Below, piece after piece: positions 34,084-44,000 of a DNA stretch of 60,000 bases. How positions within the stretch are numbered: position 1 is the stretch's first letter; each line of letters begins with the position of its first letter. Origin of the DNA: Hydractinia symbiolongicarpus (taxonomy: Eukaryota > Cnidaria > Hydrozoa > Anthoathecata > Hydractiniidae); NCBI RefSeq assembly GCF_029227915.1, contig NC_079876.1, positions 5,644,001 through 5,704,000 on the forward strand, written 5' to 3'. The position numbers were made by a program, and so were the translations under genes. Under the pieces are notes generated by a model. That model was not told where the DNA came from, did not search any database, and saw only the letters and a list, made by a program, of their open reading frames with translations.

Positions 34084-35553
34084 GTTGACTTCCCATCTTT
34101 AATCTTTATGTATATATTTTTGAATAGTTTATGAACTGTCTGAAGCTATCACTACTTTTGTTCATTTTGATCATTTAGTTCACAATTTTGTTATTTTTCA
34201 CGATTAGATAGATATATTTTATCATACGTCCAACATCGTTATACTACTGAAAGTTTCACAAACTTCAAAATCCACGTTGCTTCGGTATTTTCACACAAGC
34301 TGGTCCAGAGTTGAAAAGTTATTTCTTATCCTTTCTAGCACGTAGCTAATTTTTGGCAGCTATTGTATATATAATTCCTGTGTTCGTTCAGCTTTTGTAA
34401 ATAAGACGGCTGGCCTGTCACTCTTCTATTACATTATATGTTTGCATCACAACTGACTTTCTTTCCTCTGAGTCAATTCTTCATTTAAACGATAGCTATT
34501 ACCCTATTTTCGTTTAAATTTGTTACACAAAAGATCACGTGACAAATCAATTTTGACCGCTAAGCAGCCATTTTTGTTTGAGTGGAAGAATACCAGCTCG
34601 TGTAACAGTCTTGTGCACGTGTAGTGTTTATTTGCTGACGAAAAACGTCAGCGAATCTGCCGTGTAGCAGTATCGCACCAAGAAATGACGTAATGTGGCT
34701 AAATCTACGGCAACGAATCAGCTAAATACACATTCCTTAACCAACTCTCCTTGCAAATTTGAACGTAGCCTATTTCATCGACCCCGAACCTGGTTGTATT
34801 CTCTTTCGTCGAATTTTCTGAGATCTCGCAAACCTTACAGCTGCTTAGCATGCGCTTTAGTAAGCCTTGGTCTGAATGACCCAGCGTTGGTTGTTGTTCC
34901 CTGTGTCAGCCCCGGTCCGCGCTACCCTTTACTACCAAAGTTGATAGACCATGAGACCGCAAAGAAATTGTCTATGGAAAGACTAGGCTAACTACGCTTG
35001 AGACTGGTGAAAATTGAGGGCTTTGACCAGCGTTTCCCGCTTCGCGTCAGGTTTGAGGCTTCTTCCACTACTCCGCCCCGACCGTTTTGAAAAGTAACTT
35101 CGTAATATCTCCCAGTCTAATGCCGAGCGGCTTCTTGTTTATATTCATGTGTAGCATTAAATTTTATGAAAAGATATTTATTTAATTTCATCTTTTAACT
35201 TTTATTTTATGACCAAGCTTCATTGGTAGAAGCTTTTTCACTTGATTATTGTGTTTTTCAATTGTGGCCGGCTTTCTATGAATTAAATTAATCGATGTAA
35301 TATACTGTACGATCAAATGTTTGGTGAAAATAACAGGCGTGGCGCCACTAGAGGGGCTGTGGGGGGGACTTCAGCCACACCCCCCCCCCCCCACACACTT
35401 TTTTGCTAAGTAATAATATTTTTATTTCTGCCAATAAGTGTCTCTATCACTGCATGAAAATTGATGTTACCCTACCAGAGAACCTGCAGGCAGAACATGC
35501 GATCAAGATATTAAAAAATTTCTGGATTTGCGATAAAGACATCACCACTTCTC
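34084..35553. other. intergenic; short perfect hairpin and a G/C-run foldback
   Basis: GCTGACG-AAAAA-CGTCAGC at 34634-34652 is a perfect 7-bp stem. A G7...C14 foldback lies at about 35356-35394. The 98-codon ORF at 34695-34991 has no recognisable motif and is not called. Otherwise nothing is supported. Confidence 0.4.
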
Positions 35554-36000
35554 TTACAACAGCTTTGTTAATCCAGATGATGTAACTTGGCTGACTGTAC
35601 ACAGTTCAGGCCATTTTAATAGCACTTCTGGACTTTTGCCAGGGCCAACAAATATTGAGTATAAGTCTGACTTCATAATATAACTAGTATTTCGTATCTT
35701 AATTGACCATCTTTTATGACTGGATAAGTATGAAATGGTTGTTAATAACGACAGTGCAAAATATCCTACATTAGTGCCAATAGATTTGGCGCTTAATTCG
35801 AAGAAGTGATTTAACTGATCTCCAAAGATGTATTTGTATGATAATTCATTTTCAATTAATCTTTTGTGTAGCTGAGTCCATGTTTCTTCACATTGATTTT
35901 TGACGATGCGTTTTTTAAAATAATTAGCAGTGATATTAAAAGATGCGTTCGTTGTTTCTGCGTGAATGTTAATTTCGGTGTTTTTCTGAGAGTGTACCAA
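35554..36000 (-). pseudogene. fragment of a DUF3987-like P-loop protein
   Basis: 148 codons. FFELSAKSIGTNVGYFALSL followed by LYSIFVGPGKSPEVL and VTSSGLTKLL resembles the start of DUF3987-type helicase/primase-associated ATPases. In those, the segment normally reads VGPPSTGKSQA; here the P-loop is shortened and lacks the TGKS core. The frame closes soon after. It is a remnant with no flanking partner gene. Assignment is from memory of the motif, so it is uncertain. Confidence 0.35.
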
Positions 36001-36094
36001 ATTTTATTTTTGGAGTACCTTTTGTTTAAGACTGCTTTTCTAAATCACTTTTTATCATTGCTACTTCAAATTTTAATGCAAAATAGAAAAAAAA

Positions 36095-37042
36095 GATGAA
36101 ATATTCCAAATCTTTTTGTCCGGTTTCTATTGGGTGAGTGAATCAGTCGCAATTTAAGTGTAAAGTTAGGAGTAATTTAGGATAAAAGCTTTTTTAGTTG
36201 TCTAGGGATGAAAAATTTCAAAGTGAATTACTTCCGATCTATAAGAGATACCGTTTTGAAATTTCACTCACTGATTATAATATCTCTAAACTTTGAGAAG
36301 ATGTAAAAAAATGTTGAAATGAATAAAATAGGATGAATTATTCTAAAAATAGAGTGAAAAATTGATTGCAAAGTGGAATGTATTATAAACTCAGAGGAGG
36401 TGCTATTGACTAAAAAGATGAATTTATCGAATGATATTTGTCTAATCTTAAGAAATATAGCAAAAGGTTTTAATAAAGAGTGATAGAGGATGGATTATTC
36501 CACTTTTAAGTTGGCCACTACACAAATCGTGTGATGTTTTTCAATATTATTGATAGTTGAAAAATGGTTTTCTTCAGTGTTTTATAGAAATTTTCCGAGT
36601 CACATAGGTTTTAAAATAATCTCAACTTGCCAATTCAACTAAACTGAAGTGAAAATATCGCGAAAGGAGTGATTTTGGATGAAAAATTCCATTTTTTAGA
36701 GATTTTACATTACACTATTGATACTTTATTAAAGAGAACAAGATTAACTTTACGCTAATAATTTTATTTTTTTATTGTTACTGACAGTTAGTTCCACAAC
36801 ATAAAATTTAAATGTAATAGTCTAAGTCTTTCAGGATGAAATATTCCACACGTAAAAATCGTGATAAACTGAAATAATATTGTCAATATTTGCACTCAGT
36901 TAAGTTGAATTGGCAATGTTCTGTTCTTACACTATGTCTTTGTTATAAGGTGGCATTCGTTAATAATTATTTAAGTATCAATACCCTTCAATACCAATAA
37001 ATAAGAGGAGTAATAAGGAGTATTACTGGATGAAAAATTCCA
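36095..37042. repeat. array of seven GGATGAAAWATTCCA motifs
   Basis: Copies begin at 36094, 36206, 36331, 36488, 36677, 36834 and 37028, all on plus, each within two or three mismatches of GGATGAAAAATTCCA. Spacings are about 112, 125, 157, 189, 157 and 194 bases. The DNA between is AT-rich with loosely repeated GGAGTGATTTT/GGAGTAATTTA words just before the motif, so this is a very decayed satellite or a spaced array of binding-type sites. No ORF is present. Confidence 0.6.
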
Positions 37043-37281
37043 ATTTCCTGAAATTTTTATTCCGTATATTCCTTCACCCCACTTGCGTTAAAGTCTTTTA
37101 TGTGTTGAAGGTTTGGCCGTAACTACAAGAAGATTCAAACGGTTTGAAACCTTTGCATCGCACTGTTTTGATTCGACGGGCAAGTTTTTATTTGGACTTG
37201 TCTGGGCATGTTTTTGTTGTAGGGCATTCCCACGATTTAATGATTTGATTTGATTTGATAAGTTTGTGGATTTAAGCTGCT

Positions 37282-37611
37282 TTGGTAATGGTTTTTCATT
37301 GTCGTGGTGAGAATTGCACAAAGTCTTTCAGTACAAAATCCAACCAAAAGAAACATGAAAAGAACAAAGGTCATGGACCAACACTTGCATCTCAACCAAG
37401 TATTGTATGTATTGAAAATATTTATTATTGTCCAACGGATGTATGTTCCACCACATCAAAATACAAAGCCAACATTCTTAAACATCTAAAATTATGCGAA
37501 AAGGTGAACGACAAACGTAAAACCAATAAAACATGCTCATTTTGCGAAAAGGTATTTCTCAGAAATCGCAAGAGACACGTTCAGAATACGCATAGACAGA
37601 GGAGAAAATGA
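37282..37611 (+). CDS. C2H2-type zinc-finger N-terminus of a DDE-like element
   Basis: 109 codons from ATG 37282 to the TGA at 37609-37611. Three fingers are visible: FHCRGENC...KKHEKNKGH (C-x4-C...H-x5-H), YYCPTDVC...KHLKLC (C2HC-like) and KTCSFCEKVF...RHVQNTH (C-x2-C...H-x4-H). An acidic ORF follows within five bases (37616-37882), and then the DDE-like frame. Zinc fingers at this position probably bind the element's DNA. The frame change to the next ORF suggests a decayed single gene. Confidence 0.55.
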   Translation: MVMVFHCRGENCTKSFSTKSNQKKHEKNKGHGPTLASQPSIVCIENIYYCPTDVCSTTSKYKANILKHLKLCEKVNDKRKTNKTCSFCEKVFLRNRKRHVQNTHRQRRK

Positions 37612-37615
37612 TGAT

Positions 37616-38630
37616 TTGATTACCGAAGATGAAACTAACGAGATAGGGATACCATCTATGACGTTCGATCGTGATGCAGAAATCAGTAATGAATCCGATA
37701 TGGACCTTGGTGATGATCAAACAATGGTAGTATCTGCTGAAGAGGAGTCCTCCATGGCTATTATTGATACTAATGTTGATGTTAATGATCATGCTGACCC
37801 ACTACCTGAGAATTCTCCACCTTTCAATGAAAAAGAAATTGAACTTAATGAAATCAAAAGCGAGAGAAAACATTCAAGATAGGAAAAAGCTACCAATAAC
37901 TAGATTACACAATAAACGTTTCGGAAAATGTAGTGGAAAAAGAACAAAAATGAAGCCTTGAAATTCATTCACGAATATTTTAGTGATATGCTTGATGATG
38001 ATGGATTCATTGGATGGTTAGCTAATGGTGTTGGATATAAGGTGTGTCGTTTAAAGCAACTACTAAAGGAATAGCAAGTTTATCAATGAGACCCTACCAG
38101 CAAATCTACGAGTTCTGGATCCAACAATCCATAAATTTGATTGTTGGATCCAGAAGTCATCCATTAACATAAAGCACATCAGTAAACAAAACTTTTACAA
38201 ACAGTTTTCGAATATCGTTGATCTTAACTTTCAACTAACTAATTTTCGAGCCGCCCAAGAAGATTTACACCGAGTCAATCCGAAAACTTCACTCGTCTTT
38301 TAATGAGAAGTATACGCCAGTGTCATTGATATTGTTTTTTCAGGTAGAAGCCTTATTATTGCCTCAGAACAACAGAAAAGAAAAGTCAAGCTGTCGTTGC
38401 ATCAATTGCTTCAACCCTCATCTCTTTCTCCAGTAAATAAATATATACAGGAAGTCTAAAGCCCTACCATCACACAGCTCCCTAACCGATTATATTAACT
38501 GCATAAAAACGGAGAGGAGTTTGCCAAAACCAATGACAATAAACTTTGTAAATTTTATTTTTATCAGCGGATTACGGAAAGTTACATTGGTAAACAAGGG
38601 ACACCTGTCGAGTATACAAGGACAACTAAA
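37616..38630 (+). pseudogene. acidic linker and broken middle of the same gene
   Basis: 37616-37882 is a Glu/Asp-rich segment starting MITEDETNEIGIPSMTF. Then KFIHEYFSDMLDDDGFIGWL near 37960 and FYFYQRITESYIGKQGTPVE near 38550 can be read, but in different frames and with stops between them. A short inverted pair at about 38115-38155 (ATCCAACAATC and GATTGTTGGAT) lies within. The arrangement suggests one gene of about 700 codons that has lost its frame. Confidence 0.4.
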
Positions 38631-39407
38631 GTGGGTGAGACGAAACCAGTTTGCTACATTGTCAACCTTATCAAAGATGGAAGTACCAATTACTTGAAAC
38701 ATCGGACATATGTTGACAACTGCTCGAATATTTTTCCATTAATGAGAGATGCCTACGATGGTAAATTTATAGAGCTGGATTTCTCGCAAAATCTCGATCT
38801 TCGTCCCAAATGTGAAGTTCAGTCAGCTCATTTTTCAAATAAACAGTACACCCTTCATTTTGCAATTGTCAAACCATTTGAAAAGAAATACCACTACCAT
38901 CTAAGTGATGACACCAAACACGATGGCATTTTTGTTGATCATGTTCTGAGGGATCTTATTTCTCACTATGGTATAGAAAATGAAGATCTCTGGATACACA
39001 GTGATAATGCACCGTCTCAGTACAAAAAGAAACATTCCTTCGCCTTGCTGCAATCACTCTCCGATGAATTCAACTTACGAATCATACGTACCTATGGTGC
39101 TGCTGGGAATGGCAAAGGAGCCATCGATGCTATGTCTAGCTTTGGCGTGAAGAATGTTTTGAGGAAGGATATTGTCACGTATGATGTATTTCTTAATAAC
39201 TCGAATGATATGGTTGAGTACCTCAAGTCAAAAAATCCTCAACATTATTACAACATTATGCCTGCTAAGAAAATAATTTACAAAGAGGTGGCAAGCCACC
39301 GCAATGATGAACTCAACCTGTTAGGTCTTTGGAAACAAGCTAGAGGTTGTACTCCTCTAGAGAATATGCCTCTAAAAGCACAATTCTCCCTTTTTACAAG
39401 GAATTAA
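38631..39407 (+). CDS. DDE-like (RNase H-fold) transposase-type domain, C-terminal part
   Basis: Open to 39407. The frame is already open upstream from about 38550, and no ATG marks a start at 38631 (GTG). Candidate catalytic motifs are IELDFSQNLDLRPKCEVQSA (Asp), LWIHSDNAPSQYKKKHSF (Asp) and YGAAGNGKGAIDAMSSFGVK. This order, with the conserved HFSNKQYTLH, recurs in repetitive cnidarian and arthropod proteins that I think are transposase-derived; the superfamily is not known to me. The C-terminus runs into the AGAGG hairpin repeat at 39341, so the last 20 or so residues are probably not native. Confidence 0.5.
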   Translation: MGETKPVCYIVNLIKDGSTNYLKHRTYVDNCSNIFPLMRDAYDGKFIELDFSQNLDLRPKCEVQSAHFSNKQYTLHFAIVKPFEKKYHYHLSDDTKHDGIFVDHVLRDLISHYGIENEDLWIHSDNAPSQYKKKHSFALLQSLSDEFNLRIIRTYGAAGNGKGAIDAMSSFGVKNVLRKDIVTYDVFLNNSNDMVEYLKSKNPQHYYNIMPAKKIIYKEVASHRNDELNLLGLWKQARGCTPLENMPLKAQFSLFTRN

Positions 39408-39410
39408 AAA
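39341..39410. repeat. AGAGG/CCTCT hairpin repeat, copy 2
   Basis: AGAGG-TTGTACT-CCTCT followed by AGAGA, then TCTCCCTTTTTACAAGGAA. Downstream, at 39654-39676, a B-type hairpin (TGGA-GTCATCACTC-TCCA then AAGAC) and CAAACCCCCTTGCTAACTT are also present. 39341-39720 therefore looks like a shortened version of the LINE 3' region at 40192-40960. Confidence 0.6.
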
Positions 39411-39720
39411 AAATATAAAAATAAAAATAAAAAGGACACAACACATTTGAAAAGATCAACAGAACTTTAACCAAGGGCAGGTAGGTTTCGACCCATATTT
39501 CTGAACCTAAGTACCCTGGATTTCTAGCTGGGTCACCTCGAAGAGGTCCGCGGACGGTCATCAGCAGAAACTAGACATCCCTATCTTCCTAAAATTAACT
39601 TTGACCCCTTTCTGTTCAACTGTGCTATTCTTTGTTTTTAACTCAGATAATAAGTGGAGTCATCACTCTCCAAAGACAAGACCTAGTATGATCAAACCCC
39701 CTTGCTAACTTAATTTTTAT

Positions 39721-40191
39721 TTGATTTTGTTTTTAATATAAACAATTATGCATTTTTACTTATGTTTTCACTTGATATGTTTTTTTGTTTTATTTTGCCT
39801 CATCTTTCTAAAGTTTTGATTTTTGGGCTGTGTTCTATTTTTCAAAACGTAAAATTTCACGCTAGAGATAAGCTTTTGGCTTGACATTTTCAGGATATCT
39901 TCATTAAAATATTGTTATTCATTTAACAGATGGAATTTTGGTATAACCCACATCATACCATTTTATTATAAATTTCCAAATGAAATAATGACAAAAAAGT
40001 GAGATATTTGAACAGGATTCAAAAATACTAATACATTTTAAAATATTTAGTTTTAGCTAAAACGTATCTGTTAAATGAATATCCTTAGGATAGTATACAA
40101 ACCTTGAAAATTTCATTTGGAATGGTGAAAGTGAAAATGCTGTATTGTATATCAAAGTTTATCCTTTTCGGACATTTTTTTGAATTTCACT
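39721..40191. other. AT-rich spacer, possible small foldback element
   Basis: No ORF. AACGTATCTGTTAAATGAATA near 40060 and its relatives near 39900-39930 (TATTCATTTAACAGAT) form an imperfect inverted pair around AT-rich DNA, which may mark a small MITE-like foldback. Confidence 0.3.
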
Positions 40192-40751
40192 TGATTTTGA
40201 GATAACAAGACAGCAAGCTGTGATGATGGAACTGGTCTAACGACCCTTGAAGTTAAAATTGTAGAGGTTACACCCTCTAAAGATCAAAACGCAATGCAAG
40301 ATCTCCCCTTTTGCAAGGATAATCTGTAGATTCAAGGTAATTGAACCAAACAACCCTCTGTACACAATACAATACGTACAACTAACGGTCGGTACACAAA
40401 AACTGACAACATGAAAACAGAAGACAGACATAACGACAACAATACAACAAAGAATTTACTATAAAAATAAATAAATAAATATAAATATGAGTAGACAACC
40501 ACCCGAGCGCTAGGACTTGTGAACCTGGCAGTAGCTTTCCACATGTGTTACGGGATTCCAACACTCAGCCTTACACGGGTAGTCGTCGCTTTGGACCGGC
40601 CATTTGCTTCGGACCAGCCGTAAGTCAGGACCAGCCTGAAGACAGTGGAGTAATGAACGTGGATGTAAAGTCACGGAAAAAAAGAAAGATAGAAATGAAA
40701 ACCCCTTATATAGCTTCTTCGTAACATCAGGTATAGCAGGATCGTTAACCC
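40192..40751 (-). repeat. 560-bp direct repeat, left copy (LINE 3' side)
   Basis: From TGATTTTGAGATAACAAGAC to CGTTAACCC it matches 45574-46132 with only a few differences (for example ACGACCC/ACGACCT near 40243). It contains the C module (ACAGCAAGCTGT, GGTC-TAAC-GACC, the AGAGG hairpin, TCCCCTTTTGCAAGGA), an AAATAAAT tract and module A. Beyond 40751 module B continues toward the coding region. Confidence 0.85.
40495..40586. repeat. structured repeat module A, copy 3
   Basis: Outer arms ACAACCACCCG (40495-40505) and CGGGTAGTCGT (40576-40586) pair at 9 of 11 positions and differ in sequence from copies 1 and 2. Inner stem GCTAGG...CCTGGC (one G-U), second stem GTA...TAC around CCACATGTG, then AACACTCAGCC. 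An identical copy 4 lies at 45877-45968. Confidence 0.68.
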
Positions 40752-40960
40752 TGTAGACTAAGTGAGCCAACTTAGCCTCCCTACAGAACTGGCGTTATAA
40801 GTGGGGTCCTTACACCCAAAGACAAGGTAATTGCCAAGCCCCCTTGCTAAGCTTCTTATAATTGCTTTCTAGGAAAGCGGCGAGTGAGCGAACTCGTAAA
40901 TAACGGTAAACTGTATGTAAAACACACAGCAGGGGTAATTTTAAACCGCTAGGAAAAAGA
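40737..40960. repeat. structured repeat module B, copy 3
   Basis: CAGG-ATCGTTAAC-CCTG (40737-40753), TGGG-GTCCTTACA-CCCA then AAGAC (40802-40823) and CGAG-TGAGCGAA-CTCG (40881-40896), ending with AAACCGCTAGG near 40950. The hairpins match module B copy 1 with paired changes in the third stem. It sits between the LINE stop codon (41012) and module A, so it is in the LINE 3' UTR. Confidence 0.6.
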
Positions 40961-41011
40961 GATCCCTCCCCCTTTTGATATAATGTACTCCCGTTTTAGT
41001 GCGAATTCACA

Positions 41012-44000
41012 CTATTTTAACACATACACTGTGGAGTTATCTAGATCAGATGGCTTGACACTAATCACTGCCCTATCATCACATTTTAACCATGTATTAA
41101 CACCCTGATCTCTTATGAAAGCCCAGTAGTGACCAGCCGCCAGTGTGCCTGAATGATTAATAGTGGCGGTTAATTTATATTGGTTTGTGAATGATATATC
41201 CTCCGCAAGATGGGAATAAACTTTTAGGGTGTCGTGACCTTGGGCGAGGCAAGAAACAAATTTATTATTTTTCACAGATCTTCCTTGGATACAGTTAAAC
41301 CTTTTCAGTTGGATGATCAGTATATCTCCACACTGGGTGAAGACAGTTTCCCGGGTACTGTCTTGAAGGGAAGAGCACTGTGGGCACATCCATCTGTCAT
41401 TTCCAGACATATATTCTGGTTGCAAAAAAGCTTTAACGGAGCCTGTTATGTTGTTTGAAACAGGGAGTGGCAGAATGGACATACTTTCCTCTCTACTGGA
41501 AGACAAGAGGCATGAATTACAAGATATTGTTGTAGTTACTTTGTTGGTAATAATATTGTTAGCGATAACTGATGGCCCTGTCAACTCGTTTAATACATGA
41601 GGTAGAATCTCAGGAACATCCTGCTGTGTGTTAATATTGAATGGGTTGTTCCTAGCATTGGACATCTTACGTTGTAACGCTCGGAGAAAGGCGGAAGGGT
41701 CTACAACTGATGTGGATTTAGACAACAGAGACATAGTCAGCAAGACGGACTTGGCCAGGGGGGAAACAAAAGAGGACTCCGATGCACTTTGTGAGCAAAG
41801 TGCAGGAGTTACAGATAATGCTTGCAGGATAGAATTAGCATAGCATGTATTCCCTTTATTAATCAGACCAGCATGAGTTGGTTTTGCTGGAGTGCTGTTG
41901 GTAGGCGGTTCTGGGTCCGGGCGTGAGTGGCTTTTATCCACAGTTGGCTTTCGTTGTTGATGCTGTTGTTGTTGCTGCGGGCTTGTAACCTTTGGCAATA
42001 GAGGGGTAGGCACAGATGTTGAGCCTGGCACAAGATTGCAGCTGCCTTGGTTCCACGTAATTGAGTTCCTGGCTAGCCAAATGCAGAAGGATGCTTTCAT
42101 ACAAATGTCGCCTAATTTCCGGACGGCTTGGAAAGCTTCTTTGTTTGAGAAACCCAATCTTTTTAAACAAATTGCAACTGACCGAGAGCAATATCCACGT
42201 GCACCCACTTCAATCGCGAACAGATTTACGTGCCATCCATTATGCTCGATGATATTTATCAAAGGGATGTATTTAGAGAGCTTTTTGGAGTGCCAGGTTT
42301 CCATGTTTGCCTCACAAGGGCATGTAAGTTCAATTAAAATAACACGTTTGCTGTTGTTGGAATACAGGACAAGATCTGGTCTAAGCGATGTTATGGCAAT
42401 ATGACCAGGAAAAATAAGTTCACCATTTAAATCTCAAAAGAAATAACCAGTCAGTGGCAAGATGCAAAAGGCCTACCGGTCTTGATTTTTTGCTAGATGA
42501 GTGACTACCTGCTTTAACAAATTTTACATTATTTAGGTGCTTTACAGGAGAGGAAATAGATTTGGAAAACGTGGTGATCAACTGTGAAAGTTCGCGCAAG
42601 ACAGAGTCGTGACGAAACGTAAATCTACCCTGTGTTAAAGCCGTTTTGCAGGCCCCTAAAATGTGAGCTGTAGTGCAGACTTGTTTTCCACACAAGAAAC
42701 AGAAGGATTCGGTACATATACGCCAACGCCTTAAATTACTCGGAGAAGGAAGAACATCATAGGTGGAGCTTAAACAGAACGACAACAGGTTTGGTGGCAT
42801 GGCAAGCAAGGACTTCCAGGAGAGGTCGTTCTTAATGTAGTTGTCCCATCTGTTCCGACTTCCTTGTACCTGTAGTTGAAAAGCTCTGCTTATATCCTTT
42901 TCACCATCAATTTCTTTTGCAGTCACCGATACTAATTTCCTGTAAGAATGGGACTGTCTAAGAGAAGTTCCCTTAGGTTTAGGACAGAGACCTAAACCGC
43001 CCTTACCGAAATGGGGTGAACCCATAATTTCTTTAATCTTTAATTCTGCTTCAGCAATTCTGACTGAATTGGACACGCTCCATCTACCGGCCTTTAATGT
43101 TGGTACAGCTGCCGAAACCAATGGATCTTTAGAATCCCTTAGCAGCAAGTGTCCACTGATCTTAGCGGACTAGAGTATGGAAGTTAGGCTTTTTATCGGT
43201 AGAGAGCAAGGTGAGCTGGAAGCATAAAGACATAAATTAGTGGTAGAATGGTGAAGATTGAGCCATTTCCTTATAAATACTGACACCTTCCGTTCAAGGG
43301 TGCCGACACAAGACATTGAGACTTCGTATATCAGCAGTGGCCACTGAATGCGCGGGATTAATAGATGTTGTAAAATCCACAGCTTCTGAGGGCCTTTATA
43401 AAACGACTTGTCAATAATAGAGACCCCTGCAGATAACTTCTCATCAAGTTCGTCAATAGCCTTCCTATCGGAGATAGAACCACCCATAATACGGCCTAGA
43501 AATCGCACAGGCATGGAATGGATAGAAGGAATGTAGGAAGAGAAGTCTGTGGGGTCAGCAGGCTTTTGGAGAGCAAAAGGAGTTGAATTGAGGGACTTAC
43601 CTTTTATGATCACGATGCTGCGTGATTTGTTGGCACGGAAATCCATGCCAGCCCATTTAAGTGCTGCAGTACACCTGGACAAAAGCGTTTGGGTACCAGA
43701 CACTGATGAAGACATCAGGTTGATATCGTCCATAAAGGCTCTAATCAAGGGGAGTGACACTTTGCTTGATGTGATAAACCTGGGAGCGGAAGCCAGTAAT
43801 GTATACTTAAGAATAATATTGATGCCTGCAAGAAAAAGGATGGATGGATAGTGTACAGCCTGCAAAAATTCCCCGAAATGTTTATGCCAATTACTTGGTG
43901 CAAGGGGAGAGAATGATTTGCTGTAGATGCCAATGTAATAATTTCTAATAAAAGAAATCCACTGTGGAGGAACACCATAGCGCTTAAGGGCAAAAAAGAT

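Noticed and set aside
34695-34991. 98-codon plus-strand ORF after the Helentron
   Set aside because: Pro/Ser/Leu-rich composition without motif; the region is moderately GC-rich, and such an ORF is expected by chance.
40510-40770. Minus ORF across the structured repeat (and its copy near 45900-46000)
   Set aside because: It is a translation of hairpin modules A and B; base changes between copies follow pairing, not codons.
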